In this document: positions 29,942-40,475 of the stretch, piece after piece
Position numbering within the stretch: position 1 is the first letter of the stretch
How the letters are laid out: each line of letters opens with the position of its first letter
DNA from: Diospyros lotus
Taxonomy: Eukaryota; Streptophyta; Magnoliopsida; Ericales; Ebenaceae
Direction: 5' to 3'
Length of the DNA stretch: 64,000 bases
Assembly: GCF_014633365.1 (NCBI RefSeq)
Contig: NC_068351.1
Span: 17,783,366 to 17,847,365 of the forward strand
Program-made: the position numbers and the translations under genes
Notes under the pieces: generated by a model
The model's input: the letters and a program-made list of their open reading frames with translations, nothing else
Databases searched by the model: none
Told to the model about the DNA's origin: nothing

Positions 29942-32227
29942 ATGACCAAGGCGTTTAACTATGTTCCGATTCGTCTCGATCCGAACAACTTTCTTTTTTG
30001 GAAAGCTCAGATCTCTGCCACAATTCGTGCTTTCGACCTTCAGTCGTTTATCACCAAGACTCCACCTCCTCCGAAATTTATAGCAACTTCAGACGCTGAT
30101 GCAGAAGATGGTACAACGGTGAATCCAGAATATCTGACTTGGATGCGATCTGACCAGTTGTTACTTGACTGGCTGTTTTTAACCATTGACAAGGAAGTCT
30201 TAGCTCAAGTGATTCATTGCGAATCATCCTCTGAGGTATGGTCATATCTAGAGAGTTTATATACGAGGCAAACAGTTGCTAAATCTTTTCAACTCAAGCA
30301 ACAACTTCGGTTAGTCAAGAAAGATTCTATGTCAATTAACGACTATGTTCTCAAGATTAAAATGATAGGACACTCTCTTGCTGCTATAGGTGAACCACTA
30401 AATGATAAGGATATGCTTCTAGCTATCCTTAATGGATTGGATCAAGAATATGAGACTGTCATCAGTCTCATAACCTATCAAATGGTTGACATTGATTTGG
30501 ATAAAGTGCAGTATCTTCTGTTAATGCATGAACAACGATTGAGTGTCAAGAATTCTGTTTCTGTAACTACTGAGACGTTTTTACCGTCGGCAATGAATGT
30601 AAATCTTAGTGACAACAAAGCAAGAGGTGGTGGTTCAGTGAATCAAGGAGGAGGTTATATACAAACTAGAGGTGGCTATAATCGTGGAGGAAGAGGTAGA
30701 GGTCGTCAATCAAATCGACGAGTGTATTGTCAGCTTTGTGGAAAGACAAGACATGTTGTGGATCAATGTTATCATCGATTTGATCATAATTTTCAGAGAG
30801 ATGATCGTAATTTTCAGAGAGAAAGTTCCTTTCCATCAAGTCAAACTCCTGGTTTGGTCTATGGCAGAGGCAACTCGAGTTCTTCATTTGATCCAAGGGA
30901 CTATATAACTTCTCACTGTGACTCTAACGAGCCCTATATTAACGATGTAGGTTCTGCATATGGAACATTTGGCCATTTTTCTCAACCATCGAATTTTGAC
31001 AACTCTCAGTCTTCTATTTTACCAGATTCTTCGTGGTTTGTTGACTTTGGGGCAACTAACCATATTACCTCCAATCTCAATAATCTTTCTTTACATGCTC
31101 CATACAATGGGAATGACAAAGTCTCAATTGGTAATGGTAAGAAACTTCCTGTCTCTCATGTTGGTCTTGGACATTTAAATACTCATACACAACCAGCTTC
31201 TACCATTCCTCTTACCAATGTTTTACATGTGCCCAACATAACTAAGAATCTAATAAGTGTCTCTCAACTTACTAGAGATCATGATCTTGTGGCTAAATTT
31301 AACTCTTCTTCTTGTTTGATCAAGGACAAGACTTCCGGGCTAGTTCTTCTCAGAGGATTTCTTAAGGATGGGCTTTATCAGCTGCATTCAGCATTTGATC
31401 ATGCTAATAGCATTTCTGCCCAGCCTCTCCAATCAACTCCTCGTTCTTCTTATTCCAGTAGTGCTTGTCTTTCAGCAAATAAATGTAATAGGCCAGATTC
31501 TTTTTCTTCTGAACTGCCTATGACTGTGAATGTCGCTTCTAATAGCGCGGTGTGTAATCAATGGCATGCCAAGTTAGGTCATCCCTCATTTAACATTCTG
31601 AAATTGATATTGAATAAAATTCACATTCCCTGTTCTCGTTCTACTTTTTCTTTTTGTGATTCTTGTAAGATTGGGAAACTTCATCAATTACCATTTGCTG
31701 ATTGCTCTATAATTGCCAAACAACCTTTTGAATTACTCTATTATGATCTTTGGGGACCTTCACCTACTGTTTCTGTCGAAGGTTATCGGTATTATATTGT
31801 TTTTGTAGATGCATATACACGGTACACCTGGCTATACCCTCTGAAACTTAAATCCGAAGCCTTGTCTGTTTTTGTAACCTTTCACAAGTTAGTTGCAACT
31901 CAATTTCTGACCACAATTAAGGCTTTACAGACTGATAATGGAGGCAAATTTAAAGCTTTTCTTCCTTATCTTCGTCATCATGGTATCCAACCTCGATTCA
32001 CATGTCCTTATACTCACCAACAAAATGGAGTAGCTGAACGCAAACATAGGCATATTGCTGAAATTGGGCTTACCTTGCTGTCTCATGCTCATATGCATCT
32101 CTCGTTTTGGGTACTAGCTTTCAGCACTGCTGTGCACACCATTAATCTCTTACCTTCTTCTCCTCTCAATTTTTGTTCTCCATTTGAAGCTCTCTTTCAT
32201 AAGCAGCCAAATTATCTTAAGCTATAG
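29942..32227 (+). CDS. C9 gag-protease-integrase polyprotein (open to stop in integrase)
   Basis: The frame is open from before 29894; its first ATG is at 29942 (MTKAFNYVPIRLDPNNFLFW). An earlier ATG at 29848 is in another frame. In order: gag (LDWLFLTIDKEVLAQVIHCE and onward), Gly-Arg-rich stretch, zinc knuckle CQLCGKTRHVVDQC (about 30727-30770), protease WFVDFGATNHIT (DSG changed to DFG, about 31045), integrase zinc-binding WHAKLGHPSF...FCDSCKIGK, and the catalytic core with YYDLWGP, LQTDNGGKF and QQNGVAERKHRH (D, D, E). A TAG at 32225-32227 cuts the C-terminal part. 760-odd codons. Confidence 0.92.
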   Translation: MTKAFNYVPIRLDPNNFLFWKAQISATIRAFDLQSFITKTPPPPKFIATSDADAEDGTTVNPEYLTWMRSDQLLLDWLFLTIDKEVLAQVIHCESSSEVWSYLESLYTRQTVAKSFQLKQQLRLVKKDSMSINDYVLKIKMIGHSLAAIGEPLNDKDMLLAILNGLDQEYETVISLITYQMVDIDLDKVQYLLLMHEQRLSVKNSVSVTTETFLPSAMNVNLSDNKARGGGSVNQGGGYIQTRGGYNRGGRGRGRQSNRRVYCQLCGKTRHVVDQCYHRFDHNFQRDDRNFQRESSFPSSQTPGLVYGRGNSSSSFDPRDYITSHCDSNEPYINDVGSAYGTFGHFSQPSNFDNSQSSILPDSSWFVDFGATNHITSNLNNLSLHAPYNGNDKVSIGNGKKLPVSHVGLGHLNTHTQPASTIPLTNVLHVPNITKNLISVSQLTRDHDLVAKFNSSSCLIKDKTSGLVLLRGFLKDGLYQLHSAFDHANSISAQPLQSTPRSSYSSSACLSANKCNRPDSFSSELPMTVNVASNSAVCNQWHAKLGHPSFNILKLILNKIHIPCSRSTFSFCDSCKIGKLHQLPFADCSIIAKQPFELLYYDLWGPSPTVSVEGYRYYIVFVDAYTRYTWLYPLKLKSEALSVFVTFHKLVATQFLTTIKALQTDNGGKFKAFLPYLRHHGIQPRFTCPYTHQQNGVAERKHRHIAEIGLTLLSHAHMHLSFWVLAFSTAVHTINLLPSSPLNFCSPFEALFHKQPNYLKL

Positions 32228-33185
32228 ACTTTTGGTTGTACATGTTTTCCTTATCTTCGGCCTTATCATAAACACAAGTTTGATTTTCACTCTACCAAGT
32301 GTGTTTTCATTGGGTATAGCTATGGTCAGGCTGGGTACAAATGCTTGCATCCTTTTGGAAGAGTTTACATTTCTCGTCATGTAGAATTCAATGCAGCTGA
32401 GTTTCCTTATCCTCAGTTTTTTTCCTCACCTAGGATGGCTTCTTCTTCTTCATCATCTTCTACCTCTGGTGGACTTTCCACCGTTGTGTTTCAATCTCTT
32501 CCTTTGCCTAAATCCTCTAGAGGAAATCGGTTTGTGGAGTCTTCTCCTATTGGTTTACATGATTCAGCCACTTTACTGTTATCTAGATCAGTCCTGAATT
32601 CCATTCCTATGGAGTTTTCTCCTATGGTCACCCGAATTCCATCCCGGATTCCTCATTCTTTACCTCCACCAGCTCCCTCTATTCATCCTATGCAAACTCG
32701 GTCCAAGACCAGATTTCTTGCTTCTTCCCCTTATGTTCTTGTTAGTTCCATGGAACCTACTTCTGTTCGTGAGGCCTTGTTAGATTCTCAGTGGGTTCAG
32801 GCTATGACTGATGAATTCTCTGCCCTGCAACGCAACCATACCTAGGATTTGGTTCCCTTTTCTTCTGATATGAACTTGATTGGTTGCAAATGGGTGTTTA
32901 AGATAAAGTATAACTCTGATGGTACCATACTGAAACATAAGGCTCGGCTTGTCACCAAAGGCTTCCATCAAACACCCGGCATTGATTTTGAGGAGACTTT
33001 TAGTCCTGTTGTTAAGGCCCCCACAATTCGAGTCTTGTTTACTCTAGTAGTGACTTATGGCTGGGACATTCAACAAGTGGATGTCAATAATGCGTTTCTA
33101 AATGGGGATCTTCATGAGGATGTGTTTATGATCCAGCCAGAGGGTTTTCTTGATGATCGCTTTCCTACTCATGTTTGTAAACTTA
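32228..33185 (+). pseudogene. C9 integrase C-terminus and start of RT
   Basis: Same frame as the upstream stretch: FGCTCFPYLRPYHKHKFDFH, VFIGYSYGQAGYKC, a Ser-rich linker, HPMQTRSKTRF, then RT start. A TAG at 32843-32845 falls where family members have Trp (NHT(stop)DLVP; TGG to TAG). RT continues MNLIGCKWVFKIKYNSDGT and QQVDVNNAFLNGDLHEDVFM to CKL, where H1 is inserted at 33186. Confidence 0.88.
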
Positions 33186-34109
33186 GGGGGTGTTTGTTAA
33201 CTAAGATAAGGGGGAGAAAAGGTCAGATATGGGAAGCATTCTGGATGTTTGGTCTTTCCAACGTGTTTGTTAAGCTTATCTGGCCATTTCCGGAAAAGGC
33301 ATCACGTGACCTCTTATCTCCCCCTTTCAAGATAAATTTATCTGACCTCCCCCATCGGATAAATTTATCTGGCTCTTTCAAGATAAGCCTCAATTACTTA
33401 TCTACCCCTTGTAAGATAGTTAATGCTATTTAATGCATTTTAAAGATTTAAATTTATTAAAAAGCTTATTTATTTATCTCTTATAATTAATATTATTTAA
33501 TATATTTTTAAATTATTATATGTTTTGACAATTTTTAAAATTTAAATGATATTATTCATTTCATTAATTTTTAAAATTTAAATTTCTCTCTCTATATATA
33601 TATTTTATTAACTAATATAATTCATTTCATCAATTTTTAAATTATTTTATTTAATTTTATATTTTATTATCTATTATGAAAATATGTTTTGGCTATTTTT
33701 AATTATGTAGGTGGAATTATTGTAATCCTAACAATTATTATTTATACTTTTCAACTCTTTTTAAATTTATTTTTGAACTTGAATTTAGAAAATAAAATAT
33801 TATTTTTAATTTTAATCTTAATTTTTTTGACAATTCATATTAATCATAAAATACTATTTTAATCATAAATTTGGTAATAGGGATATTTTGGTAAAAAAAC
33901 CCTTATCTTGGTTCTTATCATATGTATTAACAAACATGTGGAAAGAAAAAATACAGTTACCAATGGATTCTAAAAAATTTAACAAACAGTCTGATAGAAA
34001 TCTTGGAATGCTTCCCGGCCTTATCTTGATCATTCTATATCTTGGTCCGGAAAGTATCCCAATCTTATCTTGATATCACCTTATCTTGCTCATTTTAACA
34101 AACGCCCCC
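33186..34109. mobile_element. H1: PIF/Harbinger-like DNA element (924 bp, no transposase)
   Basis: Terminal inverted repeats GGGGGTGTTTGTTAA and TTAACAAACGCCCCC, flanked by TTA target duplications (33183-33185 and 34110-34112), as in the PIF/Harbinger superfamily. Removing it restores the RT codons CTT AGG AAG. The AT-rich middle has no coding capacity. Many aagataag/cttatct motifs cluster within 250 bp of each end, like subterminal transposase-binding sites. Non-autonomous. Confidence 0.87.
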
Positions 34110-34112
34110 TTA

Positions 34113-35170
34113 GGAAGTCACTCTATGGCCTTAAACAAGTGCCTAGGGCCTGGTATACAAAGCTGCGATCAGCCTTACATTCTTGGGGTTTTGTTTGAGC
34201 CATTTCTGATGCTTCTCTGTTTATTAAGAGGACTGATCAGTTTGTTATGTATGTTTTGGTCTATGTCGATGATATCTTGATTACCGGCTCTAAACCCTCA
34301 GCTCTTCAAGCTTTTATTCGTGATTTGGATACTCACTTTGCTCTTAAGACCTTAGGGTCAGTTCATTATTTCCTCGGGTTTGAGGTGCTTCGTAACTCCA
34401 CTGGAATTTTTCTTTCTCAATCCAAATATACAGTTGATTTACTGTGGAAAGCTTCTATGCTTGACTGTAACCCTTGTGACACTCCTATGGTTTCCACTGT
34501 TGCATTAACGTCTGATGGTGAACTCTTTTCTAATCCTTCATTGTATCGCACCATCATTGGTTCTTTACAATACTTAACTTACACCTAGCCTGACATTTCC
34601 TATGCTGTTAACAAGCTTAGTCAGTTTTTGTCCTCTCCAAAACAGCAACACTGGGTGGCTTGCAAACGCTTATTGCGTTATCTTAAAGGCTCTATCGGTC
34701 AAGGGTTACTGTTCTCTCCAGTTTCTCCTGATTTACCCCTTGTCGTCTACTGTGATGCTGATCATGCAGGTTGTAAAGTTACAAGAAAGTCCACAAGTGG
34801 TGTTTGTGTTTTCCTTGGCAACAATTTAGTGGTGTGGAGTTCCAGAAAGCAAACTGTTGTTGCACGGTCAATTGGAGAGGCTGAGTATCGGGCTATTGCT
34901 CAAGGTGTCACTGAAGTAATGTGGTTGGTTTCTTTGTTTTCTGAATTGGGATTTAAATCTCAACCTACGCTGATTATTTGGAGTGACAATATGGCAGCTA
35001 AGAGCATTGCAGAAAATCCCGCATTTCATGCTCGAACTAAACACTTTGAGATTGATCTTCATTTTATTCGTGAGAAGGTTGAGAAGGGTGAAGTAGAGAT
35101 CAGATATGTTCCTACTTCTCATCAGTTGGCTGATATTTTTACTAAAAGTCTTCCTAAGACCAGATTTTAG
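34113..35170 (+). pseudogene. C9 reverse transcriptase-RNase H
   Basis: Continues in the same frame: KSLYGLKQVPRAWYTKLRSA, catalytic YVDDILITG near 34250 (intact), FLGFEVLRNSTGIFLSQSKY, then RNase H YCDADHAGCKVTRKSTSGVC, IGEAEYRAIAQG, WSDNMAAKSIAENP and HQLADIFTKSLP. Stops at 34196 (TGA, Arg expected), 34586 (TAG) and 35168 (TAG, probably Gln) are the only interruptions. With them the enzyme is not made, though all domains are present. Confidence 0.9.
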
Positions 35171-35217
35171 TTGCTTTGTGCTAATCTGGGCATACAGCTG
35201 TCTCCTGCTTCTGCTTC

Positions 35218-35361
35218 TGTTGGAGAAGCTCACTCTAAGCCAAGTGAAGAACAATCAGCTGCTAACAAGAAGTTTGTTTTGAGGGGGAATGTTGGAGAAG
35301 CTCACTCTAAGCCAAGTGAAGGACAATTAGCTGCTAATAGGAAGTTTGTTTTGAGGACGAA
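35218..35361 (+). repeat. 72-bp tandem duplication at the C9 coding end/LTR boundary
   Basis: Units 35218-35289 and 35290-35361 each begin tgttggagaagc and end in a purine tract (gagggggaa, gaggacgaa). They encode VGEAHSKPSEEQSAANKKFV-type 24-residue repeats. The second unit forms the first 72 bp of the LTR. Confidence 0.93.
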
Positions 35362-35609
35362 TGTTGGAGATCACGTGACATGACTAACTACATTTTAGTT
35401 AGTCTCTTCTATGTTTTAGTTTTCTGTTAAGCTTGCTGGTTGTAAATTAAGTGTTGGCTTATACGATAGATTTACATAAGAGGATTAGCTGGTTATATAT
35501 ATCAGTGATTAGTTCTCATTTTCTGAAATTCAAAACCTCTAGTGAATACGATTTCGACTCTCTCTCTATTCCTCTTTGTTTGGTTTCTTGCTAGTATCAT
35601 ATTTTAACA
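35290..35609 (+). repeat. C9 3' LTR
   Basis: 320 bp, ending attttaaca. The polypurine tract gagggggaa (35281-35289) immediately precedes it. Confidence 0.95.
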
Positions 35610-35614
35610 AAGAT

Positions 35615-37155
35615 AATCTACATCATAGGTTTGGGTATAGCCCTTAGCAACCAATCTTGGTTTATATCTTTCTAATGACCCATCTGAGTTATATTTAACT
35701 GTGAATATCCTCTTACATCCCACTGGTTTCTTCCCTTTAGGCAGGCTTACCAAATCCCATGTCTTGTTTTTTCAAGCGCCTGCATCTTTACCCTCATAGA
35801 ACTCCTCTAATTCTCATCCCTTAATGCCTCAGATATTATTTTTGGTATGAGAATGGAGCTTATGTTGGTAAGAAAAGCTTTATGACTAGGGTATAGATTT
35901 TTGTAGGACATAAATAGGTGTAGAGGGTGCTTTGTGCAAGCTCTAGTTCCTTTACAATTAGCAATAGGAAGTTAACTGTCACTTGAGTTAGGTGTGTCAA
36001 CAATAGGTTCAATCTCATTAGGGGAGGTGGAAGGAGAAGTAATTACCTCATTATGATCAATGTCAGGACTAGATGTTGAGCCGGATGGTTGAACAAGTGC
36101 CGGATGAGCAGCTGATCCCTTTCTTCTTGAGTATACTTGAAGTGGACGGCATATAGACTCTTGGGTTGGACCTTCCTGTATCAGTTCTTGGGTTTTGGAC
36201 TGATTATTAGATGTAAGTTGTAAGGGTGAAATAGGAGGTTGTAAGTGTGGGAGAGAGGGGGTTGATGAGGATGGAAACTCAAAAAGAAATAGGTCTCTGT
36301 CCTTATCCTCAATTATTGAGGTCTCCTCCTGAAAAGAATGTTGAGTAAAATATTGATTTTGTTTAGAAAATGTAACATCCACTGATACAAAGAATTTCTT
36401 AGTTGGTGGATGGAAAACTTATACCCTTTTTGAGTAGGTGAATACCCCCACAAAGATGCATCTAAGAGCTCTAGGATCAAGTTCCCCTATGTTGAGAGTG
36501 TGAATGAACAAATGCTACACACCCAAACACTCTGGGCATAAGGCCATTAGAGATTGAAACCTGTGGAAATAATTGAGAAAACAGTTGAAGTGGGCTTTGG
36601 GAATTTAGGTTTCTCGAAGGCAATCTGTTTATAAGATGAGTAGCAGTTAAAATGGCTCCCCCCCAATACTGTTTTGGAACATTTCTTTGAAATAAAAGAG
36701 CCCTTGTAACAGTAAGAAGGTGTTCATTCTTCCTCTCGGCTACCCCATTTTGTTGTGGGGTATTAACACAAGAGGATTCGTAGATTATACCTCTTGCTTG
36801 AAAATAGGAAGTAAGGAATTGATTGAAATAGTCCTTAGCATTATTAGACTGAATTCTTTTAATGTCAACATTGAATTGAGTTCTCACCATATTATAGAAA
36901 ACTCACTTCAGATTTATTTTTTAAAGGATAAACCTACGTGACACAAGTACAATTATCAATAAAAGACACAAACTACCGAGCCCCATTAATGTTAGAAATG
37001 GGAGAGGGACCCCATATGTCACCATGGATAAGAGCAAATGGAAAAGAACTCCTTTTCATATTAACTAGAAAAGATATTCTCTTATGGTTTGTAAGTTCAC
37101 ATATGTCACATTGAAAGTCCTCTCCAACTAATCCTTTGAACAATGAAGGATACAT
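35615..37155 (-). pseudogene. C2 RT N-terminus, linker and integrase
   Basis: RT start homologous to C1 (35615-35850); Ser/Pro linker and DVTFSKQNQYFTQHSFQEE (35972-36382); integrase core and C-terminus MVRTQFNVDIKRIQSNNAKD, SSCVNTPQQNGVAERKN, FWGG-type YWGGAILTATHLINRLPSR and RVFGCVAFVHSHSQHRG (36477-36890); then ICELTNHKRISFLVN (36973-37155) from the zinc-binding end. The frame changes between pieces. It inserts cDNA in intact relatives. Confidence 0.83.
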
Positions 37156-37899
37156 TAATCTAAGAACATCAAAAGATGGGTGACCAAAATGTAGGTGCTG
37201 TAACTAAATTCTTTCTTTATGTGTCTTTGAGGACTCAGTTAGAAAAGATAATGGGGAGAACTTAGTTGTCCTATCCTTTTGTCCACAGAGTTCCTCAAGA
37301 TAGTAGAGATCCTCTCTCTCTCTAGCATCCCCAATCCTCCTCCTCATGTTCTATTCCTGAATTTCACAATAAGAGGGATGAAAATCACCCTACAATTAGA
37401 ATTTGTGGTAAGTTTTTGGATTGAGATAAGGTTAGTAAACAACTTAGGTACATGCAAAGGATTTCTTAGTATAAGAGTCATTGATGTAAACATCTCATTA
37501 GCCAGCTATCGTAGTTGTTTTGCCATAAGCTATAGTTATCTTTCTATTGCTAGGACAGGGGGTATATGAAATAAGCTTTTGGGAGGAACAGATCATGTGA
37601 TTTGTGGCCCCTGAATCAATGATTCAGACACCTGAGAGGGTAGTATTTGAGGCATTTAGAGCATGAGAGAAGGAAGAAATGCTTGGAAAAGTTAAGGTAC
37701 AGGTACCTGATCTAGTTGGTTTCTCTAGGGACCCAAGTAACTGTTTTAGCTTTGTAATCTCTTCCTTATTAAACTCAATCAGTGATTTTGGAGAATCCCC
37801 TTACCCAGATTGCTGATTGTTTGCCACATATGCCTACTCATGTTTTTTCTGCTTGCCTGATGTCCCTTTGTTCTCAGCTTGAGGTTTACCATGTAGCTT
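37156..37899 (-). pseudogene. C2 pre-integrase and protease remnant
   Basis: Homologous to C1 24990-25740. The protease-like ...DSGATNHMI cognate is near 37590-37620. No long open frame remains. Confidence 0.65.
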
Positions 37900-38104
37900 C
37901 TATCATTTGTCTATGGTATGTCTAGGCTTTTTACAATAAGTACACCACAATAGATCTTTGTTTGATCGAGACCCATCTTGTGTTCTTTTAACCTCGCTTG
38001 TTGTTCAGAACTGGAATGTTGTAGGGTCACTCTTCTTATCATTAGAGCTGAACTATCTATTGCAGGAGTCTCAAGCATAACGCCTCTCCTTCCTTCCTTA
38101 ACAT
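37900..38104 (-). pseudogene. C2 gag zinc-knuckle end
   Basis: Minus-strand gag C-terminus with the cognate of the C1 zinc knuckle (WCTYCKKPRHTIDK near 37915-37960). Cut at 38104 by G4; gag resumes at 49196. Confidence 0.75.
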
Positions 38105-38109
38105 GAACA

Positions 38110-38481
38110 TGTCAGCTCCCTGGGGATCTGACGGAAATTCTTGATCAATAGGATGATCAAGGAAGAAAGAGAGAGGAAGCGAGAGAGAAATTAGGGAGGA
38201 ATGAAGACATAAATGAGGGAGAACGAGAGAATAGAGAGAGAATTCAAAGTTTACTGTGAATTTTCATGTATCTGTCCTTAGGGAGGGATTGGCTATATTT
38301 ATAGCTTGATCCTAACCTCCCCCATGTATGGGTAACCGCTTACAGCGCTGAGAATGTACAAGCTATCAATGCTGCAACAAACTTACTGCATCCCCCTACA
38401 ACACACTTTACTAATATACTACTTTCCCCCTCTTATTACATTTAATTGCTATATCTCCCCCTACTATGTGTGTACACGACA
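38110..38481 (-). repeat. G4 3' LTR
   Basis: 372 bp, plus strand tgtcagctcc to gtacacgaca. Purine-rich gagagaggaagcgagag stretch inside. A minus-strand polypurine-type tract lies just to the right. Confidence 0.92.
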
Positions 38482-39542
38482 ATTACCTCTCCCTACAAAA
38501 TTTTCTTATCCTCAAGAAATGTTGAGGAGACTTGCCACTCTAGGAAACTGCTTGGGGATGTTTGGAAGATACTCCAAAGTATTATTATCCGGGTGGAGGT
38601 TAGACCACTTGATGAGAACTTGAGGGATGGGAGCTCCATGCCTGTAGATTACTCTTCTATCCAATATAGTTGTAGGCTCCTTATTGCTGTCGTTAGCAGT
38701 AGGAAAAGAGGGTAGAGTGGAGCTCGCTAGTTGTGCCTCTACTAACTTCTTAAGGAGTGAAACATGGAACCCTGGGTGGACGTTGGAGCCTTCCGATAGT
38801 TGCATCTGGTAGGCTACATTTCCCACCTTTGTTGCGATGGGAAATGGTCCATAGAATCTTGGGTTTAACTTTGAGTTGGGGTTCTGTAGTAAGGCCCTTA
38901 GGTGACCCAGTTTGAGCTTCAAAAACACGACCTCACCTACCTAAAATTCTCTCACTCCTTTTGTCTGCAAACTGCTTTATACGGTTTTGAGAATTAGCCA
39001 ATTCAGTATTAAGCACCTGTAAGGCTTACTACCTTTGTTATAGGTAAGCATCTAGGGCTGCCATTGTAGAGGAGTCTCCCAAGGCTGGTAGCAATGGCGG
39101 TTTGTAACCATAAAGGGCTTCAAAAGGAGACCTTTTTATGGAGTTGTGGTGGCTGGAGTTGTACTACCACTGGGCCATGGGAAGCCATTTGTGTAAAGTT
39201 CTTGGTTGTAGAAAGCAAGAACACCTCAAATACATTTCCAAACACTGATTAACCCTTTTGGTTTGGCCATCCGATTTAGGGTGGTAAGCAATGGACATAT
39301 TGAGCTTAACTCCCAACATTCTCATCAATTCCTTCCACAACAAGCTAGTGAAAATCTTGTCTCGATCAGATACTATAGGTTTAGGTGCCCTATGTAATTT
39401 TACTACCTGATCTAAGAATACCTTAGCTACTTCTTAAGCAGTGTAGGGATGAATCAAGCCAATGAAATGGCCATACTTGGTGAATCTATCCACTATAACC
39501 ATGATGCAATCTCTCCCTTTTGACTTGGGAAGTCCCTCAATG
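38482..39542 (-). pseudogene. G4 integrase C-terminal half with chromodomain-like tail
   Basis: The minus strand (38512-38928) encodes MFLKLKLGHLRALLQNPNSK, NPRFYGPFPIATKVGNVAYQ, then VLIKWSNLHPDNNTLEYLPN, a chromodomain-like tail. Integrase core remnants ([12 protein letters not shown] and SDRD-type blocks, SYHHNSIKRSP) run to 39542 with stops. C3 interrupts the core at 39543-39547 (aagtc). Confidence 0.82.
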
Positions 39543-39547
39543 AAGTC

Positions 39548-39934
39548 TACAGAAATTCTCTTTTTTTGGGAGAATAGTACGCTACTCTTTTATTCCCTTG
39601 AAAATACCACAAATATATACACAATGGATCCTAAGAATTCTCCTAGATTTTAGAGATTAGATTCCTACTTTGTAGGACTAGATTACAACAACCTTAAATA
39701 CAAACAAATCTAACCAAATAACTGAAGAAGATAAGATGTAACGAGCTCAGAAGCTCGGCTATTAGCTCAGTAGCTCAGAATTCTATCAGCTTGTCAGGTC
39801 GCCTTCCAACAGCTCGGCCATCATGTCGGCAGCTCGCCCTCTATTAGCTCGAAAGCTCAGCTCGGAATTCTATTAGCTTGTCAAGTCGCCTTCCAACAGC
39901 TCGGCAGCTCGGCCTTACAACAGCTCGATCTACA
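39548..39934 (-). repeat. C3 3' LTR with AGCTCGG arrays
   Basis: 387 bp. The half near the internal region holds about a dozen agctcgg/agctcag motifs in two tandem blocks around gtcgccttccaacagctcgg. The adjacent minus-strand polypurine tract is GAGAGGGAG (39935-39943). Confidence 0.93.
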
Positions 39935-39941
39935 CTCCCTC

Positions 39942-40475
39942 TCAAGCTGGGCTGAATATATTATTCAAGCCAAGCTTGGTACTTAACTCATCAAATACTC
40001 TTCTTTGTAATGGATTAGTCAGAATATCTACGGCCTGGCTGTTTGTAGAGGTGTAGCTCAGCTGGAAAATTCCTTCTTCTAATTTCTCTTTGATGAAGTG
40101 CCTGTTAATTTCTACGTGTTTTGTCCGATCATGGTGGACAGGATTTTTGGCAATACTGATAGCAGGTTGGTTGTCACATAATACTAGTACTAGTATTGGT
40201 TGTGTCATAGTCACCTGTAACTCTTGTAGCAACCTTTTTAGCCACACACCCTCACAGAACCCATGAGCCATAGCTTTAAACTCAACTTCTGCGCTAATCC
40301 TAGAAACCACTGATTGCTTCTTACTGCGCCAAGTAACTAAATTTCCCCAAACAAATGAGCAATATCCCAAGGTTGACCTTATATCAGAAATTGAACCTGC
40401 CCAATCAGCATCACTGTAGATTTTCATCTCTCTGTTCGCTGTGTTCCTGAACATTAGCCCTTTGCCTGGAGTCAA
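39942..40475 (-). pseudogene. C3 RNase H
   Basis: 177 codons: YSDADWAGSISDIRSTLGYC, SAEVEFKAMAHGF, LCDNQPAISIAKNP and HHDRTKHVEI, ending near the polypurine tract. The acidic catalytic residues are present. A frameshift at about 40440-40475 separates it from RT. Confidence 0.88.

Larger units (their letters stand above)
29500..35609 (+). mobile_element. C9: nearly complete copia element (6.1 kb)
   Basis: Two 320-bp LTRs about 98% identical (roughly seven differences by eye), exact aagat target duplications (29495-29499 and 35610-35614), PBS, and a long gag-pol frame in Ty1 order. It is the youngest well-dated element here. Coding is interrupted by five in-frame stops and by DNA element H1 in RT; no frameshift is needed through pol. 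Confidence 0.96.
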
